The notes under the pieces: generated by a model
The model's database searches: none
What the model was told of the DNA's origin: nothing
Seen by the model: only the letters and a program-made list of their open reading frames with translations
Position numbers and translations under genes: made by a program
Origin: Paraburkholderia polaris
Lineage (GTDB): Bacteria > Pseudomonadota > Gammaproteobacteria > Burkholderiales > Burkholderiaceae
Direction: 5' to 3'
Assembly (NCBI RefSeq): GCF_012927345.1
Contig: NZ_JABBGJ010000011.1
Location: forward strand, 62,001-126,000
Length of the DNA: 64,000 nucleotides
Part shown: positions 37,021-45,720 of the stretch, one piece after another
Numbering within the stretch: the first letter of the stretch is position 1
Layout: every line of letters begins with the position of its first letter

Positions 37021-37614
37021 ATGCCGTTTAATTTTCCGATTTTCCTGACTTGGCTGCGGATCGTCCTGATTCCGCTCGTCGTCGGCGTGTTTTATTTGCC
37101 CGACATGATGATGAGCCCGGCACACCGCAATCTGGCGGCCGCGACGATCTTCATTCTGGCGGCGCTCACCGACTGGTTCGACGGCTTTCTGGCCCGCAAA
37201 TGGAATCAGACCTCGGCGTTTGGCGCGTTTCTCGATCCGGTCGCCGACAAGCTGATGGTGACAGCAGCGTTGCTGGTGCTCGTGCAACTCGCGCGGATCG
37301 ATTCGGCGATTGCGCTGGTCATCGTCGGGCGCGAGATCGCGATTTCGGCGCTGCGCGAATGGATGGCGCAGATCGGCGCATCGAAGAGCGTCGCGGTGAA
37401 TTCGCTCGGCAAGTTCAAGACCGTGTGCCAGATGGTCGCGATTCCAATGCTGCTGTTCTACGGGCCGTTGCCGTTCGGCGGCGGTGTCACTGTCGATACG
37501 CGTGTGTGGGGCTTGTGGCTGATCTATCTGGCCGCGTTCCTGACGATCTGGTCGATGCTCTATTACATGAAACTCGCATGGCCACAGATCCGCGAGCGGG
37601 GTGGCGTTGCCTGA
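37021..37614 (+). CDS. pgsA: CDP-diacylglycerol-glycerol-3-phosphate 3-phosphatidyltransferase
   Basis: Committed step of phosphatidylglycerol synthesis in the inner membrane. 197 residues with several membrane helices and the CDP-alcohol transferase motif D-G-x2-A-R-x8-G-x3-D-x3-D in DWFDGFLARKWNQ and FGAFLDPVADK. Start at ATG 37021 giving MPFNFPIFLTWLR. The longer frame upstream runs through uvrC. Confidence 0.95.
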   Translation: MPFNFPIFLTWLRIVLIPLVVGVFYLPDMMMSPAHRNLAAATIFILAALTDWFDGFLARKWNQTSAFGAFLDPVADKLMVTAALLVLVQLARIDSAIALVIVGREIAISALREWMAQIGASKSVAVNSLGKFKTVCQMVAIPMLLFYGPLPFGGGVTVDTRVWGLWLIYLAAFLTIWSMLYYMKLAWPQIRERGGVA

Positions 37615-37714
37615 TCGGAACGATTGAGACGCAACGCCCGAGCAGCTGAAGCGTGTCCGAACGTCGCTGAAGCGTGAGTGAAAGTTTTTTCAGTAAAGAC
37701 ATTCGCAAAAGGGG

Positions 37715-37743
37715 TTGACACGTTTCGGTCGTTTCTCCATAAT
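37715..37743 (+). promoter_or_regulatory. Promoter of the tRNA-Gly/Gly/Cys operon
   Basis: Perfect -35 TTGACA and -10 CATAAT with 17 bp spacing, about 95 bp before the first tRNA. Confidence 0.7.
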
Positions 37744-37838
37744 CTCGTTTCTCCGATGCACGCAGTTTGAAGCGCGGTGGCAGTAAGAGAGTAGTTGCAG
37801 TAACAAGGCAGCAGTTAGCAGCGCAAAAGCAGCACAAT

Positions 37839-37914
37839 GCGGGAGTAGCTCAGTTGGTAGAGCGCAACCTTGCCAAGGTTGAGGTCGCGAGTTCGAGCCT
37901 CGTCTCCCGCTCCA
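37839..37914 (+). tRNA. tRNA-Gly (GCC), copy 1
   Basis: 76-nt cloverleaf with 7-bp acceptor GCGGGAG/CTCCCGC, anticodon loop TTGCCAA (anticodon GCC), TTCGAGC T-loop and encoded CCA. Confidence 0.97.
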
Positions 37915-37976
37915 ATTTTTGAAGCAGCGCGTTGTTTGGCGAAGTAAAAGTGCAAGGCGTTGTGAAGTAGGGCAAT

Positions 37977-38052
37977 GCGGGAGTAGCTCAGTTGGTAGAG
38001 CGCAACCTTGCCAAGGTTGAGGTCGCGAGTTCGAGCCTCGTCTCCCGCTCCA
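37977..38052 (+). tRNA. tRNA-Gly (GCC), copy 2
   Basis: Identical over all 76 nt to copy 1, 62 bp further on. The spacers differ, so only the tRNA itself is kept identical. CCA is encoded. Confidence 0.97.
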
Positions 38053-38156
38053 TACATAAGGGGAAGCAACGCTTCCCTTTTTGTTTGGTGGGCCGGTCCT
38101 TACGGTTGCTCACCAGACAAATCTGAGAATCTGCAGCTAGGTTCCAATCCGCTTGC

Positions 38157-38230
38157 GGCGCGATAGCAAAGCGGTTATGCAGCGGCCTGCAAAGCCGTTT
38201 AGGCCGGTTCGACTCCGGCTCGCGCCTCCA
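38157..38230 (+). tRNA. tRNA-Cys (GCA)
   Basis: 74-nt cloverleaf with acceptor GGCGCGA/TCGCGCC, anticodon loop CTGCAAA (anticodon GCA), TTCGACT T-loop, encoded CCA. In E. coli glyW-cysT-leuZ follow pgsA; here Gly is doubled and no tRNA-Leu follows. Confidence 0.96.
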
Positions 38231-38241
38231 GTAGTTGAAGT

Positions 38242-38277
38242 AAAGAAAAGCCCCGACTTGTCGGGGCTTTTCTTTTT
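38242..38277 (+). terminator. Terminator of the tRNA operon
   Basis: Stem AAGCCCCGA/TCGGGGCTT extended by A/T pairs, 3-nt loop and T-rich tail, 12 bp after tRNA-Cys. Confidence 0.85.
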
Positions 38278-38409
38278 TGCGGCATCGTCGCTGATGCTCA
38301 CTCTAAGCGTTTCGGCGCGCGGCTACGCGTTCCAGCACCTAGGCTCTCGCAACCCTCCGCGCATTTGAGGCGGCGAGCAGACAGTTGTGCATGCTCGCTC
38401 GTCACCAAT

Positions 38410-39465
38410 TCAAAAAACAATCGCCGACTTGATCGATCGAAGTGCCGCGCTGTTCAGGAGGTAGTAGCTGTCTTGTGGCGTCCCGCCGCCGAGCGGCGCG
38501 AGCTGTAACGTCGTGCCGTCCTTGATCAGGTAGCCCGCATAGATACCGCCGTTGCTCTGATAGTAGACACGGTAGTCGGTCGTCGCCGAGGCCAGCGCCG
38601 TGTTGGCGACCCATGCGCGCATTCCGGCGAGCGTCACGATCTGTCCATCGCTGATCTGATAGGTCTTGCCGTCTGTCGTGCTCGCATACGGAAAGAAATT
38701 TTCGAGCGTCGAAATCGTGGCGGAGCACGGTGTCGGATTGGTCCCAGTCGTGGCGGGTGCGAGGCAGTCGTATGTGAAGGCCTCGTCGCCGACCGTGTGC
38801 CTGACGACTTTGATGTAGGCCGCACCCGTTTGCCAACTGGCCTGCTGGTTGTACAGCGATTGCCCGTTCAATGTATTCGTCAGAACGCCAACGGCGCTGT
38901 TCGTGAACAGTTCGGCGGGAGAGGCAGAAATCAGGCCGCTTAGTGGCACGACGCTGTAGCTGGTGCCAAGCAACGTGCGGAGCACTGTTTCACCGTCTGA
39001 CGCCAGATAATCTATCTGGACATTCGCGCCCGAGTAGCTGATCCGGGCTTGCGGCGGAGACGCGGAGATATAGACGACGCCGTTGACGAGTAAGCGTGGC
39101 GCCGCGATTGCCGGAACCTGCAGTGCGGACGACACGGACGTGTATGTTTCGGTCATCGGCTGCGGCCCATTTGCAGGGCTCCGGGCGACGCTCGAGTCCT
39201 CGGTATAGAAGACACTGCTTGGGCTGACCGTCAGTGCGCCAGTCGACGATGTGCTAATCGACAGATCGGCGCTCAGATAGTGCATGCCGCCGTTTGCCGC
39301 GAGCGCGACACTTTCGTAGCTCTTTTGCGCGTCGCTCAGATTCGAACTGGCTGCTGTCGATCCCGAACTACCTGACGAGCCACCGCCACACGCAGATAAA
39401 ATAAGTGCGGCACTCATGGCCAACATGAAATGTCGATTTACCAATCGCTTTTTATTTTCTTTCAT
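38410..39465 (-). CDS. Predicted lipoprotein of unknown function
   Basis: About 351 residues from the start chosen here (MKENKKRLVNRHF). A type II signal peptide has the lipobox L-S-A-C at about residue 26, then a Gly/Ser-rich linker. The mature part is rich in Ser/Thr/Ala/Tyr, with two Cys (in YDCLAP and TPCSAT) and no transmembrane segment, suggesting an outer-membrane-anchored beta-rich protein. I do not recognise a family. The frame is open to 39552 but upstream codons are AT-rich and no ribosome-binding site decides the start. It is the least GC-rich gene start in the window. Confidence 0.7.
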   Translation of the reverse strand: MKENKKRLVNRHFMLAMSAALILSACGGGSSGSSGSTAASSNLSDAQKSYESVALAANGGMHYLSADLSISTSSTGALTVSPSSVFYTEDSSVARSPANGPQPMTETYTSVSSALQVPAIAAPRLLVNGVVYISASPPQARISYSGANVQIDYLASDGETVLRTLLGTSYSVVPLSGLISASPAELFTNSAVGVLTNTLNGQSLYNQQASWQTGAAYIKVVRHTVGDEAFTYDCLAPATTGTNPTPCSATISTLENFFPYASTTDGKTYQISDGQIVTLAGMRAWVANTALASATTDYRVYYQSNGGIYAGYLIKDGTTLQLAPLGGGTPQDSYYLLNSAALRSIKSAIVF

Positions 39466-39682
39466 TTCTAATTTTTTATCTTTCAGTTTTTGTTGCACTG
39501 AATTAAAAGCCATGAATAACGCATTGACCGTTAGCAGCCCGTTGCTAATCATGTACAGTATCCCATGCTATTTCGCGTATTCGGAAACATTGTTAGATAT
39601 GCGATTCGACGGTTCTTGATGTTTTCCAGGGCGCGAAAGCACGGGGCAGGGCAAACCCGCTGTTAATACAAAATTTCGACCA
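39466..39682. other. AT-rich divergent spacer
   Basis: 217 bp between the divergent lipoprotein and secreted-protein genes, much more AT-rich than its surroundings, especially at 39440-39610. No promoter pair could be assigned with confidence. TGTTAATAC at 39661-39669 resembles an extended -10 for the rightward gene. Confidence 0.4.
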
Positions 39683-40417
39683 ATGAAAAAAACCATAACC
39701 GCTGCTGTGCTGTGTGCCATTGGGTTGCCACTGCTGGCGATCGCGCAATCGGCACCGGCGCCTGCCATTAAAGGCGGGGATTCGTGGACCTACGTCAACA
39801 CCTTTGAGAAAGCGCCTTCAACGTGGCGCCAGTCGCACGACGAGGTGACGGTCTTGCGCGCAACCGCGTCCCACATCTACTACACATCGAAGCAGTCTGG
39901 CTCGACCCAGGCGCCGAGTGAGGTGATAGCAGGCGCCGACTGGAGTCGCGAACGGAACGTGAATGGCGCGGACGTGGTCGTCAATCGGCCGTTCGTTTTC
40001 CCGCTATCGCCGGGCAAAACCTGGACCGTGGAATATACGGAACAGCATCCGAACAAGGCCTTCGCTTCGCAGAAGTGGAGCAGCCAATATCGGGTGGTGG
40101 ATACTGAAACCGTCGAGGTGCCGGCGGGGAAATTTCAGGCGATTAAAATCGAAGCGGAGGGCGAATGGGTTGCGCAGATGGAGCCGACGCAGACCATCAC
40201 TCAAGCCGTGCAGACGCAGCAAGGCGATACCGCCATGATCACTCATGCACAGAAAACGGGCCCCGTCCAGGTGACCGGACGCACCTATAAAGCGTTCTGG
40301 TATGTGCCTGAGATCGGCCGCTGGGTGAAGTCAGTGGAAGAATATTACGGCAGTAATGGCGTGCGCAACGAGCGCTATACAGGCGAACTGGAGTCGTTCA
40401 AAAGAAGCACCGAATGA
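39683..40417 (+). CDS. Secreted protein of unknown function
   Basis: 244 residues with a clear signal peptide (1-21, MKKTITAAVLCAIGLPLLAI then A, cut before Q). The mature protein is periplasmic, beta-rich, with GGDSWTY near its start and FWYVPEIGRWVKSVEEYYG near the end, a pattern seen in small uncharacterised periplasmic proteins (DUF3108-like), though I cannot assign a family firmly. No Shine-Dalgarno precedes the ATG. It is divergent from the lipoprotein and followed by a strong terminator, so it is probably monocistronic. Confidence 0.75.
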   Translation: MKKTITAAVLCAIGLPLLAIAQSAPAPAIKGGDSWTYVNTFEKAPSTWRQSHDEVTVLRATASHIYYTSKQSGSTQAPSEVIAGADWSRERNVNGADVVVNRPFVFPLSPGKTWTVEYTEQHPNKAFASQKWSSQYRVVDTETVEVPAGKFQAIKIEAEGEWVAQMEPTQTITQAVQTQQGDTAMITHAQKTGPVQVTGRTYKAFWYVPEIGRWVKSVEEYYGSNGVRNERYTGELESFKRSTE

Positions 40418-40457
40418 TTGGAATACGCGCGATTAAACTGTCTAATTTTGCTGCGTA

Positions 40458-40492
40458 AGAAAAATAGCCCCGAACGCCGGGGCTATTTTTCT
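40458..40492 (+). terminator. Terminator after the secreted protein gene
   Basis: Near-perfect long stem AGAAAAATAGCCCC/GGGGCTATTTTTCT with a 7-nt loop. Confidence 0.85.
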
Positions 40493-40522
40493 ATTCCTTG
40501 TTTACTGCAAAACTGGTCAGGC

Positions 40523-40927
40523 ATGCGTATTCCAAACCTCGAACGCCGCTCCTTCCTCCTGCGCCTGATTTACGCGCTATGCCTTTGCGGCGCCACGTGG
40601 ACACATCTGCAAGTGGCCCTGGTTCACGGACTATCGTGGGACTACGGCGGCGCGGCGCCGCTGACGCGAATCTACTGGACATCGCTGCTCTTCATCGATC
40701 CGCTAACCGCTTTGCTACTGCTGTTGAGTCCGGGAGCAGGGCTGATCCTCTGCGTCGCTGTCATCGTGACCGACGTGGTGCACAATTCATGGTTCGCGCT
40801 GCATCATCCGATTCGCACGGACCTGTACCTTTCGCAGATCGTCTTCCTGCTGTTCGTCGCGTTCACGGTGCGGACCGCCTGGCGAGGGGCTGTGAGCCGG
40901 TCCGCCGCGCTGCGCGCCGCAGATTGA
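40523..40927 (+). CDS. Small integral membrane protein
   Basis: 134 residues with about four hydrophobic helices (about 10-30, 46-66, 70-90 and 100-120). Not recognised as a named family. Start at ATG 40523 giving MRIPNLERRSFLLRL. An upstream extension of the frame would cross the terminator at 40458-40492 and is rejected. The TraB/GumN-like gene begins 48 bp later, so the two may be co-transcribed. Confidence 0.7.
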   Translation: MRIPNLERRSFLLRLIYALCLCGATWTHLQVALVHGLSWDYGGAAPLTRIYWTSLLFIDPLTALLLLLSPGAGLILCVAVIVTDVVHNSWFALHHPIRTDLYLSQIVFLLFVAFTVRTAWRGAVSRSAALRAAD

Positions 40928-40975
40928 ATTTGCCTGATTGCCGCTTTGCGCAATTGCCCGTCCACACGAGGCTGC

Positions 40976-41734
40976 ATGTACCTACAACTCACCGGCACCA
41001 ACGTCCGTCTGCTCGGCTCGATGCATCTGTTTCCGGCGACGAGCCGCAGAACGCCGCCATGGATCGCTGAAGCGTACGACTGGGCCGAATCGCTGGTGTT
41101 CGAATCCGATCCGCCGACGATCCTGCCGTTTCTGAAGGCTCCGCCGCAGGGCGGTGCTGATCAACTGCGGCCCTTGCTATCCGCCGATGCCTGGCGTCAG
41201 CTACAAGCTGTGTGGCCCGCGGAGAGCCCGTTGGCGCCGCTCGTCGAACTGCGTCCGTGGGCCGCGCTGATCGTCGCGCCGACGCTGTTCCAGCAAGTCG
41301 TCGAAGGCGTCGAGCCGCGCATGCTGCGCTCGGCGCTGACGCAAGCCAAACCGTACCAGTATCTCGAGACGGCGCAGGAAGTGGCGGCGTCGCTCGAATC
41401 GATTCCGCTCGAAGCAGTTGGCACCGCGCTTGGCATGCTGATGTCCGATCTCGATGAACCGCAGCGCACGCTCGAGCGAATGCACACTGCCTGGCTGCAT
41501 GGCGATTTGCAGGCCGTGCACCAGATCGCCGTCGAGTCGCCGATGTTCAATCTGCCCGGCATCCGCCACGCCATTCTCGATACGCGCAATCGCGCGTGGG
41601 CGGAGCGTGTGACGGAACTGACCGGGCGGCCGGAGCGGACGTTGGTGGTTGTCGGCGCGTTGCATTTATGTGGTCCCGGAAACCTGATCGAATGTCTTGC
41701 GCGACCCGTCGAGCCGGTTTTTAAAAGCGCCTAG
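40976..41734 (+). CDS. TraB/GumN-like protein
   Basis: 252 residues of the TraB/PrgY/GumN superfamily, thought to be metal-dependent peptidase-like proteins. The paired Gly-x-x-His motifs are present: LLGSMHLFP near the N-terminus and VVGALHLCGPGNLIE near the C-terminus. No signal peptide is apparent from the chosen start (MYLQLTGTNVRLLG), unlike many GumN proteins, so it may be cytoplasmic. A GAGG ribosome-binding site supports ATG 40976. Substrate unknown. Confidence 0.8.
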   Translation: MYLQLTGTNVRLLGSMHLFPATSRRTPPWIAEAYDWAESLVFESDPPTILPFLKAPPQGGADQLRPLLSADAWRQLQAVWPAESPLAPLVELRPWAALIVAPTLFQQVVEGVEPRMLRSALTQAKPYQYLETAQEVAASLESIPLEAVGTALGMLMSDLDEPQRTLERMHTAWLHGDLQAVHQIAVESPMFNLPGIRHAILDTRNRAWAERVTELTGRPERTLVVVGALHLCGPGNLIECLARPVEPVFKSA

Positions 41735-41852
41735 CAGGTTTGCCGGCGGCCGGCCGCCAAGGTATTGGCGTGGCATAGCCTGAGGCCTCGAGGCGCGGCA
41801 TAATTCCCTTCTACCGCCGCCCATGCAGGCGTACCTCTTTTGAAGATTTTCC

Positions 41853-42359
41853 ATGACTGAACCGCAGCAAACCGCCGCCACGCGACTGGCGCAACTCGAA
41901 TGGCGCTGGAAAGCGTTCGACGACCTCACGACCGCCGAAGTTTATGCGATGTTGGCTGCTCGCAGCGCGGTGTTCGTCGTCGAGCAGAACTGCGTGTATG
42001 GCGATATCGACGGGCTCGATTCAGATGCCTGGCATCTGTTTGCCTTTGGCCCGAGCGACGTATTCAACAACAAGCGCCCGCCGCTCGCGGGCTATCTGCG
42101 CGTGCTGCTGCCGGATGCCAACGACACCGATATCCGCATCGGCCGCGTACTGACAACAGCGGAATTCCGTGGCATCGGCCTCGGTAACGCGATGCTCGAA
42201 CGCTCGCTCGCGCATATCCGGATGCAGTGGCCAGGTACGCCAATCCGTTTGCATGCGCAGGCGCATCTGCAAGGCTTCTACGGCGCATTCGGCTTTACGC
42301 CGGTGTCGGAGATTCACGAAGAGGACGGCATCCCGCACGTGTGGATGCGTTCTGCCTAA
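41853..42359 (+). CDS. GNAT acetyltransferase, ElaA-like
   Basis: 168 residues resembling E. coli ElaA: WRWKAFDDLTTAEVYAMLAARSAVFVVEQNCVY at the N-terminus (split here only for description), acetyl-CoA site RVLTTAEFRGIGLGNAML, and HLQGFYGAFGFTPVSE with the EDGIPHVWM end. Acceptor unknown. Single gene; a GC-rich hairpin without T tract (42377-42396) follows. Confidence 0.85.
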   Translation: MTEPQQTAATRLAQLEWRWKAFDDLTTAEVYAMLAARSAVFVVEQNCVYGDIDGLDSDAWHLFAFGPSDVFNNKRPPLAGYLRVLLPDANDTDIRIGRVLTTAEFRGIGLGNAMLERSLAHIRMQWPGTPIRLHAQAHLQGFYGAFGFTPVSEIHEEDGIPHVWMRSA

Positions 42360-42496
42360 GCCAGACCGCAAAGCGGCTCGGCGTGTGCACGCCGAGCGCT
42401 GGGAACTTCGACTTCAATACCTTCGAAATGTGCCGGCCTCGGCGCGTGGCGCGCCGGCCGGCTTTAAGCGCGGCGACTTCAATAGAACTGAAAATT

Positions 42497-43381
42497 TCAG
42501 CGGTGGCCGCTCGCAGGCGCCGTCGCGGCCCGCGCCAGGTCTGGCTTCGCCTTTGCGCGCCGCTCGCCGCGCAGACGACCGCGTGCCGACAGTCGCATCC
42601 AGTGACGCAACGCCACCAGCGCGCCGATCACGCTCATCATCGAGCCCGGAATCCACAGCAACAGGCCGCCGATCTGCTGATCGCGCATCGGGCTCAGCCA
42701 CGTGAAGGCGCGGCCGCAGATCGAGTAGATCGGATACAGCTCGTGCGGCGTAAAGAAGATAAACGCGCCGAGCATGATCTGCGGCGGAATCGCGGCGATC
42801 ACGACCAGTACGCGCTTGCCGGGCGACAAACGCGCCGGCGGCGCGGGCCGCGGATCGAGCACGAGCCACCAGAACAGCAGGCCGTCGATCACCATGCTCC
42901 AGTTCATCACGCGATAGAGCCGCCAGTCGAGCATCGCCACGAAATGAATCGGTGACATCAGCCAGAAGTAGATCAGCCCGACGAACAACGTGACCGCAAC
43001 CACCGGATGCATCACCACGTCGAGCAGCTTGCGTACTACCGGGGTCTCGAGCGCAGGCCGCACGAAGCGCTGCCGCCAGCTGAATGGAATGCCCGCGCGT
43101 AACGCGGCGCCCGGATAAGAGAGCGCGATAAAAAACGGCCCGAGGTGATGCAGCACCAGATGCTGCGCACGATGCATGAAGAACTCATGCTCGAAGAAAT
43201 AATCGAGGCGTGTGTGCAGCGCGACGTACAACGCGACCAGCCCGAACCAGAAGGAAATGCGCCGGAGAATCGACACCTTCGCCTTGTGTGCGCCGCGCAC
43301 GAAAAGGATCGCCGGTACCAGCAAGGCGATGACGACGGTCGGCGAAAACTCCCAGGGGTCGAGCCAGTAGAGCAGGTTCAT
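42497..43381 (-). CDS. ctaG: Cytochrome c oxidase assembly protein, CtaG (caa3) family
   Basis: 294-residue inner-membrane protein with about seven helices. Conserved His residues in HEFFMHRAQHLVLHHLGP and the HELYPIY loop fit the caa3-type CtaG/DUF1404 family, thought to help copper insertion into cytochrome oxidase. The C-terminus is a basic cytoplasmic tail. Third gene of a minus-strand set with SCO and PCuAC proteins, whose products supply copper to the CuA site, so the assignment is supported by context. Confidence 0.85.
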   Translation of the reverse strand: MNLLYWLDPWEFSPTVVIALLVPAILFVRGAHKAKVSILRRISFWFGLVALYVALHTRLDYFFEHEFFMHRAQHLVLHHLGPFFIALSYPGAALRAGIPFSWRQRFVRPALETPVVRKLLDVVMHPVVAVTLFVGLIYFWLMSPIHFVAMLDWRLYRVMNWSMVIDGLLFWWLVLDPRPAPPARLSPGKRVLVVIAAIPPQIMLGAFIFFTPHELYPIYSICGRAFTWLSPMRDQQIGGLLLWIPGSMMSVIGALVALRHWMRLSARGRLRGERRAKAKPDLARAATAPASGHR

Positions 43382-43390
43382 CGCAGGGCG

Positions 43391-43852
43391 TTACTTGGTC
43401 TGGGCGGGCGACTTGACGGCGAACGGCGTATCGAGCGTTTCGCCGTCGGAGAACTTCAGCGTCAGATGCACGGTGTCGCCCGGCGCGACCTTGTGCTTCG
43501 CGTCTTCGAGCATCACGTGATAGCCACCCGGCGCGATTGCGACCTGGCCGTGAGCGGGCACCGTCAGCTTGTCGACCATCACCATCTTTTGCGTGGAGCC
43601 GTTCGACACGCTTTGATGCAGCATCGCGTCGCCGTAGTCATTGCTCGAAATATCGACGAGGTCGACCGGCTTGTCGCTCGCGTTCACCAGCGTCACGTAG
43701 CCGGCGGCGGGGAGGTTGTTCGGCAGCCAGCGCACCCACGCGTCTTTGACGCTGATCGCGTTAGCACCCGCGGCAAGCGCGGCCGTTGTGAAACCGAATG
43801 AGAGGGCGAGGGTGCAGCTCAGTGCGGCGAACGTTTTGATCTTGATCGACAT
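43391..43852 (-). CDS. Periplasmic copper chaperone PCu(A)C
   Basis: 153 residues. Signal peptide about 1-27 (ending AALA). The Cu(I) motif H-x10-M-x21-H-x-M is exactly present, from the His in MLHQSV to HVM. It delivers copper to cytochrome oxidase, usually together with SCO. It lies 9 bp upstream of ctaG and 18 bp downstream of the SCO gene, so all three form one operon. Confidence 0.92.
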   Translation of the reverse strand: MSIKIKTFAALSCTLALSFGFTTAALAAGANAISVKDAWVRWLPNNLPAAGYVTLVNASDKPVDLVDISSNDYGDAMLHQSVSNGSTQKMVMVDKLTVPAHGQVAIAPGGYHVMLEDAKHKVAPGDTVHLTLKFSDGETLDTPFAVKSPAQTK

Positions 43853-43870
43853 GGATGAATTGGGGAAAGG

Positions 43871-44542
43871 TCAGGAACGGTCATCAATGATACGGCGCAG
43901 GTCTTGCGCGATCGCGTCGGGAGTATCGTGATCAGTGGCGAGCAGCCGCGCGTGGCCTTGCTGATCGAACACATAGACGGCCGAGCTATGGGTGACTTCG
44001 TAGTTGCCGTTGGGGTCGCGCTTTTCCATTTGATAGGCGACCCGGTAACGCTTGGCGAGCGACTCGATCTGCCAGTCGGTGCCGGTCAGGCCTTCGGCGT
44101 GTTGTGAGTCGAAGGCGCCGACGTAGTCATGCAAGGCTTTGGGCGTGTCGCGTGCCGGATCGACGGTGATGAACAGGATGCGCACTTTTTGCGCGTCCGG
44201 GCCGAGTTTGCCGAGAACCTGCATCAGGCGCCCCATCGTTTCAGGGCAGACGTCCGGACAATGCGTATAGCCAAAGTAGACGAGCGACGTGCGGCCTTTA
44301 AACGAATCACCGGTTACGGCGCGGCCATCGTCGCCGGTCAGCGTGAAATCGAGATCCGGCAAGTGGCCGGTCACGTTGGTCAATTGGAACGGCGCGGCGG
44401 GATGGGTGCAGCCGGTTAGCGCACCGAGCACGCCCACCATGACGGTTAGCGCGAAGAGGCGGCCGGACCACGGCCGGCGTAGCGGCAAGGGGTTCGGCTG
44501 CGGGTTTCGGGACGAGATGATCGGGAACAAAGCAGGGTTCAA
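43871..44542 (-). CDS. SCO1/SenC family copper metallochaperone
   Basis: Up to 223 residues. Membrane-anchored thioredoxin-fold protein that prepares the CuA site. Metal ligands C-P-D-V-C and the downstream His in EVTHSSAVYV are present. The N-terminal hydrophobic stretch ends in an L-T-G-C lipobox (about residue 44), so it is probably a lipoprotein. Start uncertain: the longest frame begins with TTG and has no ribosome-binding site. First gene of the copper operon. Confidence 0.88.
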   Translation of the reverse strand: MNPALFPIISSRNPQPNPLPLRRPWSGRLFALTVMVGVLGALTGCTHPAAPFQLTNVTGHLPDLDFTLTGDDGRAVTGDSFKGRTSLVYFGYTHCPDVCPETMGRLMQVLGKLGPDAQKVRILFITVDPARDTPKALHDYVGAFDSQHAEGLTGTDWQIESLAKRYRVAYQMEKRDPNGNYEVTHSSAVYVFDQQGHARLLATDHDTPDAIAQDLRRIIDDRS

Positions 44543-44915
44543 TGACTCGATTGAAGAGCGACGCGTGACGCTGGCCGAGAATGGACGCGGCGTGGTTCGT
44601 GCACAGCGCGCGGCGCGTCATAGTGTGCAAATATGGTTGTCACTGCAATGGTCTGCGTGGCTGCGACTGTATCGCAAAATCTCGGATGACGTCGCACAGC
44701 ACCCGCGGGCGCATGGTTTGCGAGGCAATTTGACGCAGGCGGTTGAAAGCTCGCTGAAACCGAATCGTTCTCTTTTTGAACGCAATCGTGAGGTGCATCG
44801 GCCGTGCCGCCCGGCCAGGCTTGTGTCCCGGCTTACTTTCTCGAAAAATTGACGGATGCGCGGTAAGATGCGCACACTTTTCCGGCCACAGAAGGCTGAA
44901 AGGCAAAATTAACCG
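44543..44915. other. Divergent SCO/otsB intergenic region
   Basis: 373 bp holding the promoters of the copper operon and otsB. I see no convincing gene and no clear -35/-10 pair. A small inverted repeat, TGCGC...GCGCA, lies about 44857-44876, about 40 bp before otsB. Confidence 0.4.
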
Positions 44916-45665
44916 ATGCAAGCACTTCCGGCTGTTCTGTCTCCTGGTGAGACGGCATTTTTCTTCGACTTCGACGGCACGCTGGTCGAACTCGCGCCCA
45001 CGCCGGATGGCGTGCTGGTGCAACCGCGCGTGATCGGGCTGCTGACTGAGTTGCGCAGTCTCACGAACGGCGCGGTCGCGATCGTGTCGGGCCGCGGCAT
45101 CGACAGTATCGACGGTTTTCTCGGCATGCCCGATCTGCCGATCGCCGGTCTGCATGGCGCCGAGCGGCGCGACGCAAACGGCGACACGCAGCGCATCGGC
45201 TTTCATGACGCGCGACTGTTGCGCATGGAGCAGGTGCTCGCGCAGGTCGTCAACGAACATCCCGGCATGCTGCTCGAGATCAAAGGCGCGGCGCTGGCGC
45301 TGCACTACCGGAACGCACCCGATCGCGAGCCGGTGGCGCGCGAGGCGACCGAGCGGCTGGTTGCCGATTACCCCGGCTCGTATGTGTTGCAGCCGGGCAA
45401 GATGGTCTACGAAATCAAACCGAAGGATGTCGACAAGGGCCGCGCGATGCGCGCATTCCTGGAAGAGCCGCCGTTCGTCGGCCGCACGCCGGTGTTTGCC
45501 GGCGACGATCTGACCGACGAGAAAGGCTTTGCCGTCGTCAATGAGCACAGCGGCCTGTCGATCAAGGTGGGCGCGGGCGACACGACGGCGCATACGCGTG
45601 TCGAGTCGGTCACGGCGTTGCTCGACTGGCTGGAATCGATTGTCGCGGCCGCGCGCGGAGCGTGA
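44916..45665 (+). CDS. otsB: Trehalose-6-phosphate phosphatase
   Basis: 249-residue HAD phosphatase that completes trehalose synthesis. Motif I FDFDGTLVEL, motif II VSGRGIDSI, motif IV GDDLTDEKGF. Trehalose protects against osmotic and desiccation stress. otsA follows 55 bp later and is read in the same direction. Confidence 0.94.
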   Translation: MQALPAVLSPGETAFFFDFDGTLVELAPTPDGVLVQPRVIGLLTELRSLTNGAVAIVSGRGIDSIDGFLGMPDLPIAGLHGAERRDANGDTQRIGFHDARLLRMEQVLAQVVNEHPGMLLEIKGAALALHYRNAPDREPVAREATERLVADYPGSYVLQPGKMVYEIKPKDVDKGRAMRAFLEEPPFVGRTPVFAGDDLTDEKGFAVVNEHSGLSIKVGAGDTTAHTRVESVTALLDWLESIVAAARGA

Positions 45666-45720
45666 TGGTGACGCCGTATCGCCCAACGACCATGACTTAC
45701 TGCATTGGGAATCGCGCTTC

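Noticed and set aside
37815..38069. An 84-codon minus-strand frame with GDEARTRDLNLGK repeated twice
   Set aside because: It is the reverse complement of the two tRNA-Gly genes, a well-known spurious protein.
42377..42396. Perfect 8-bp hairpin after the ElaA-like gene as a terminator
   Set aside because: No T tract follows. It could still be a structural or factor-dependent end, but it is not an intrinsic terminator.
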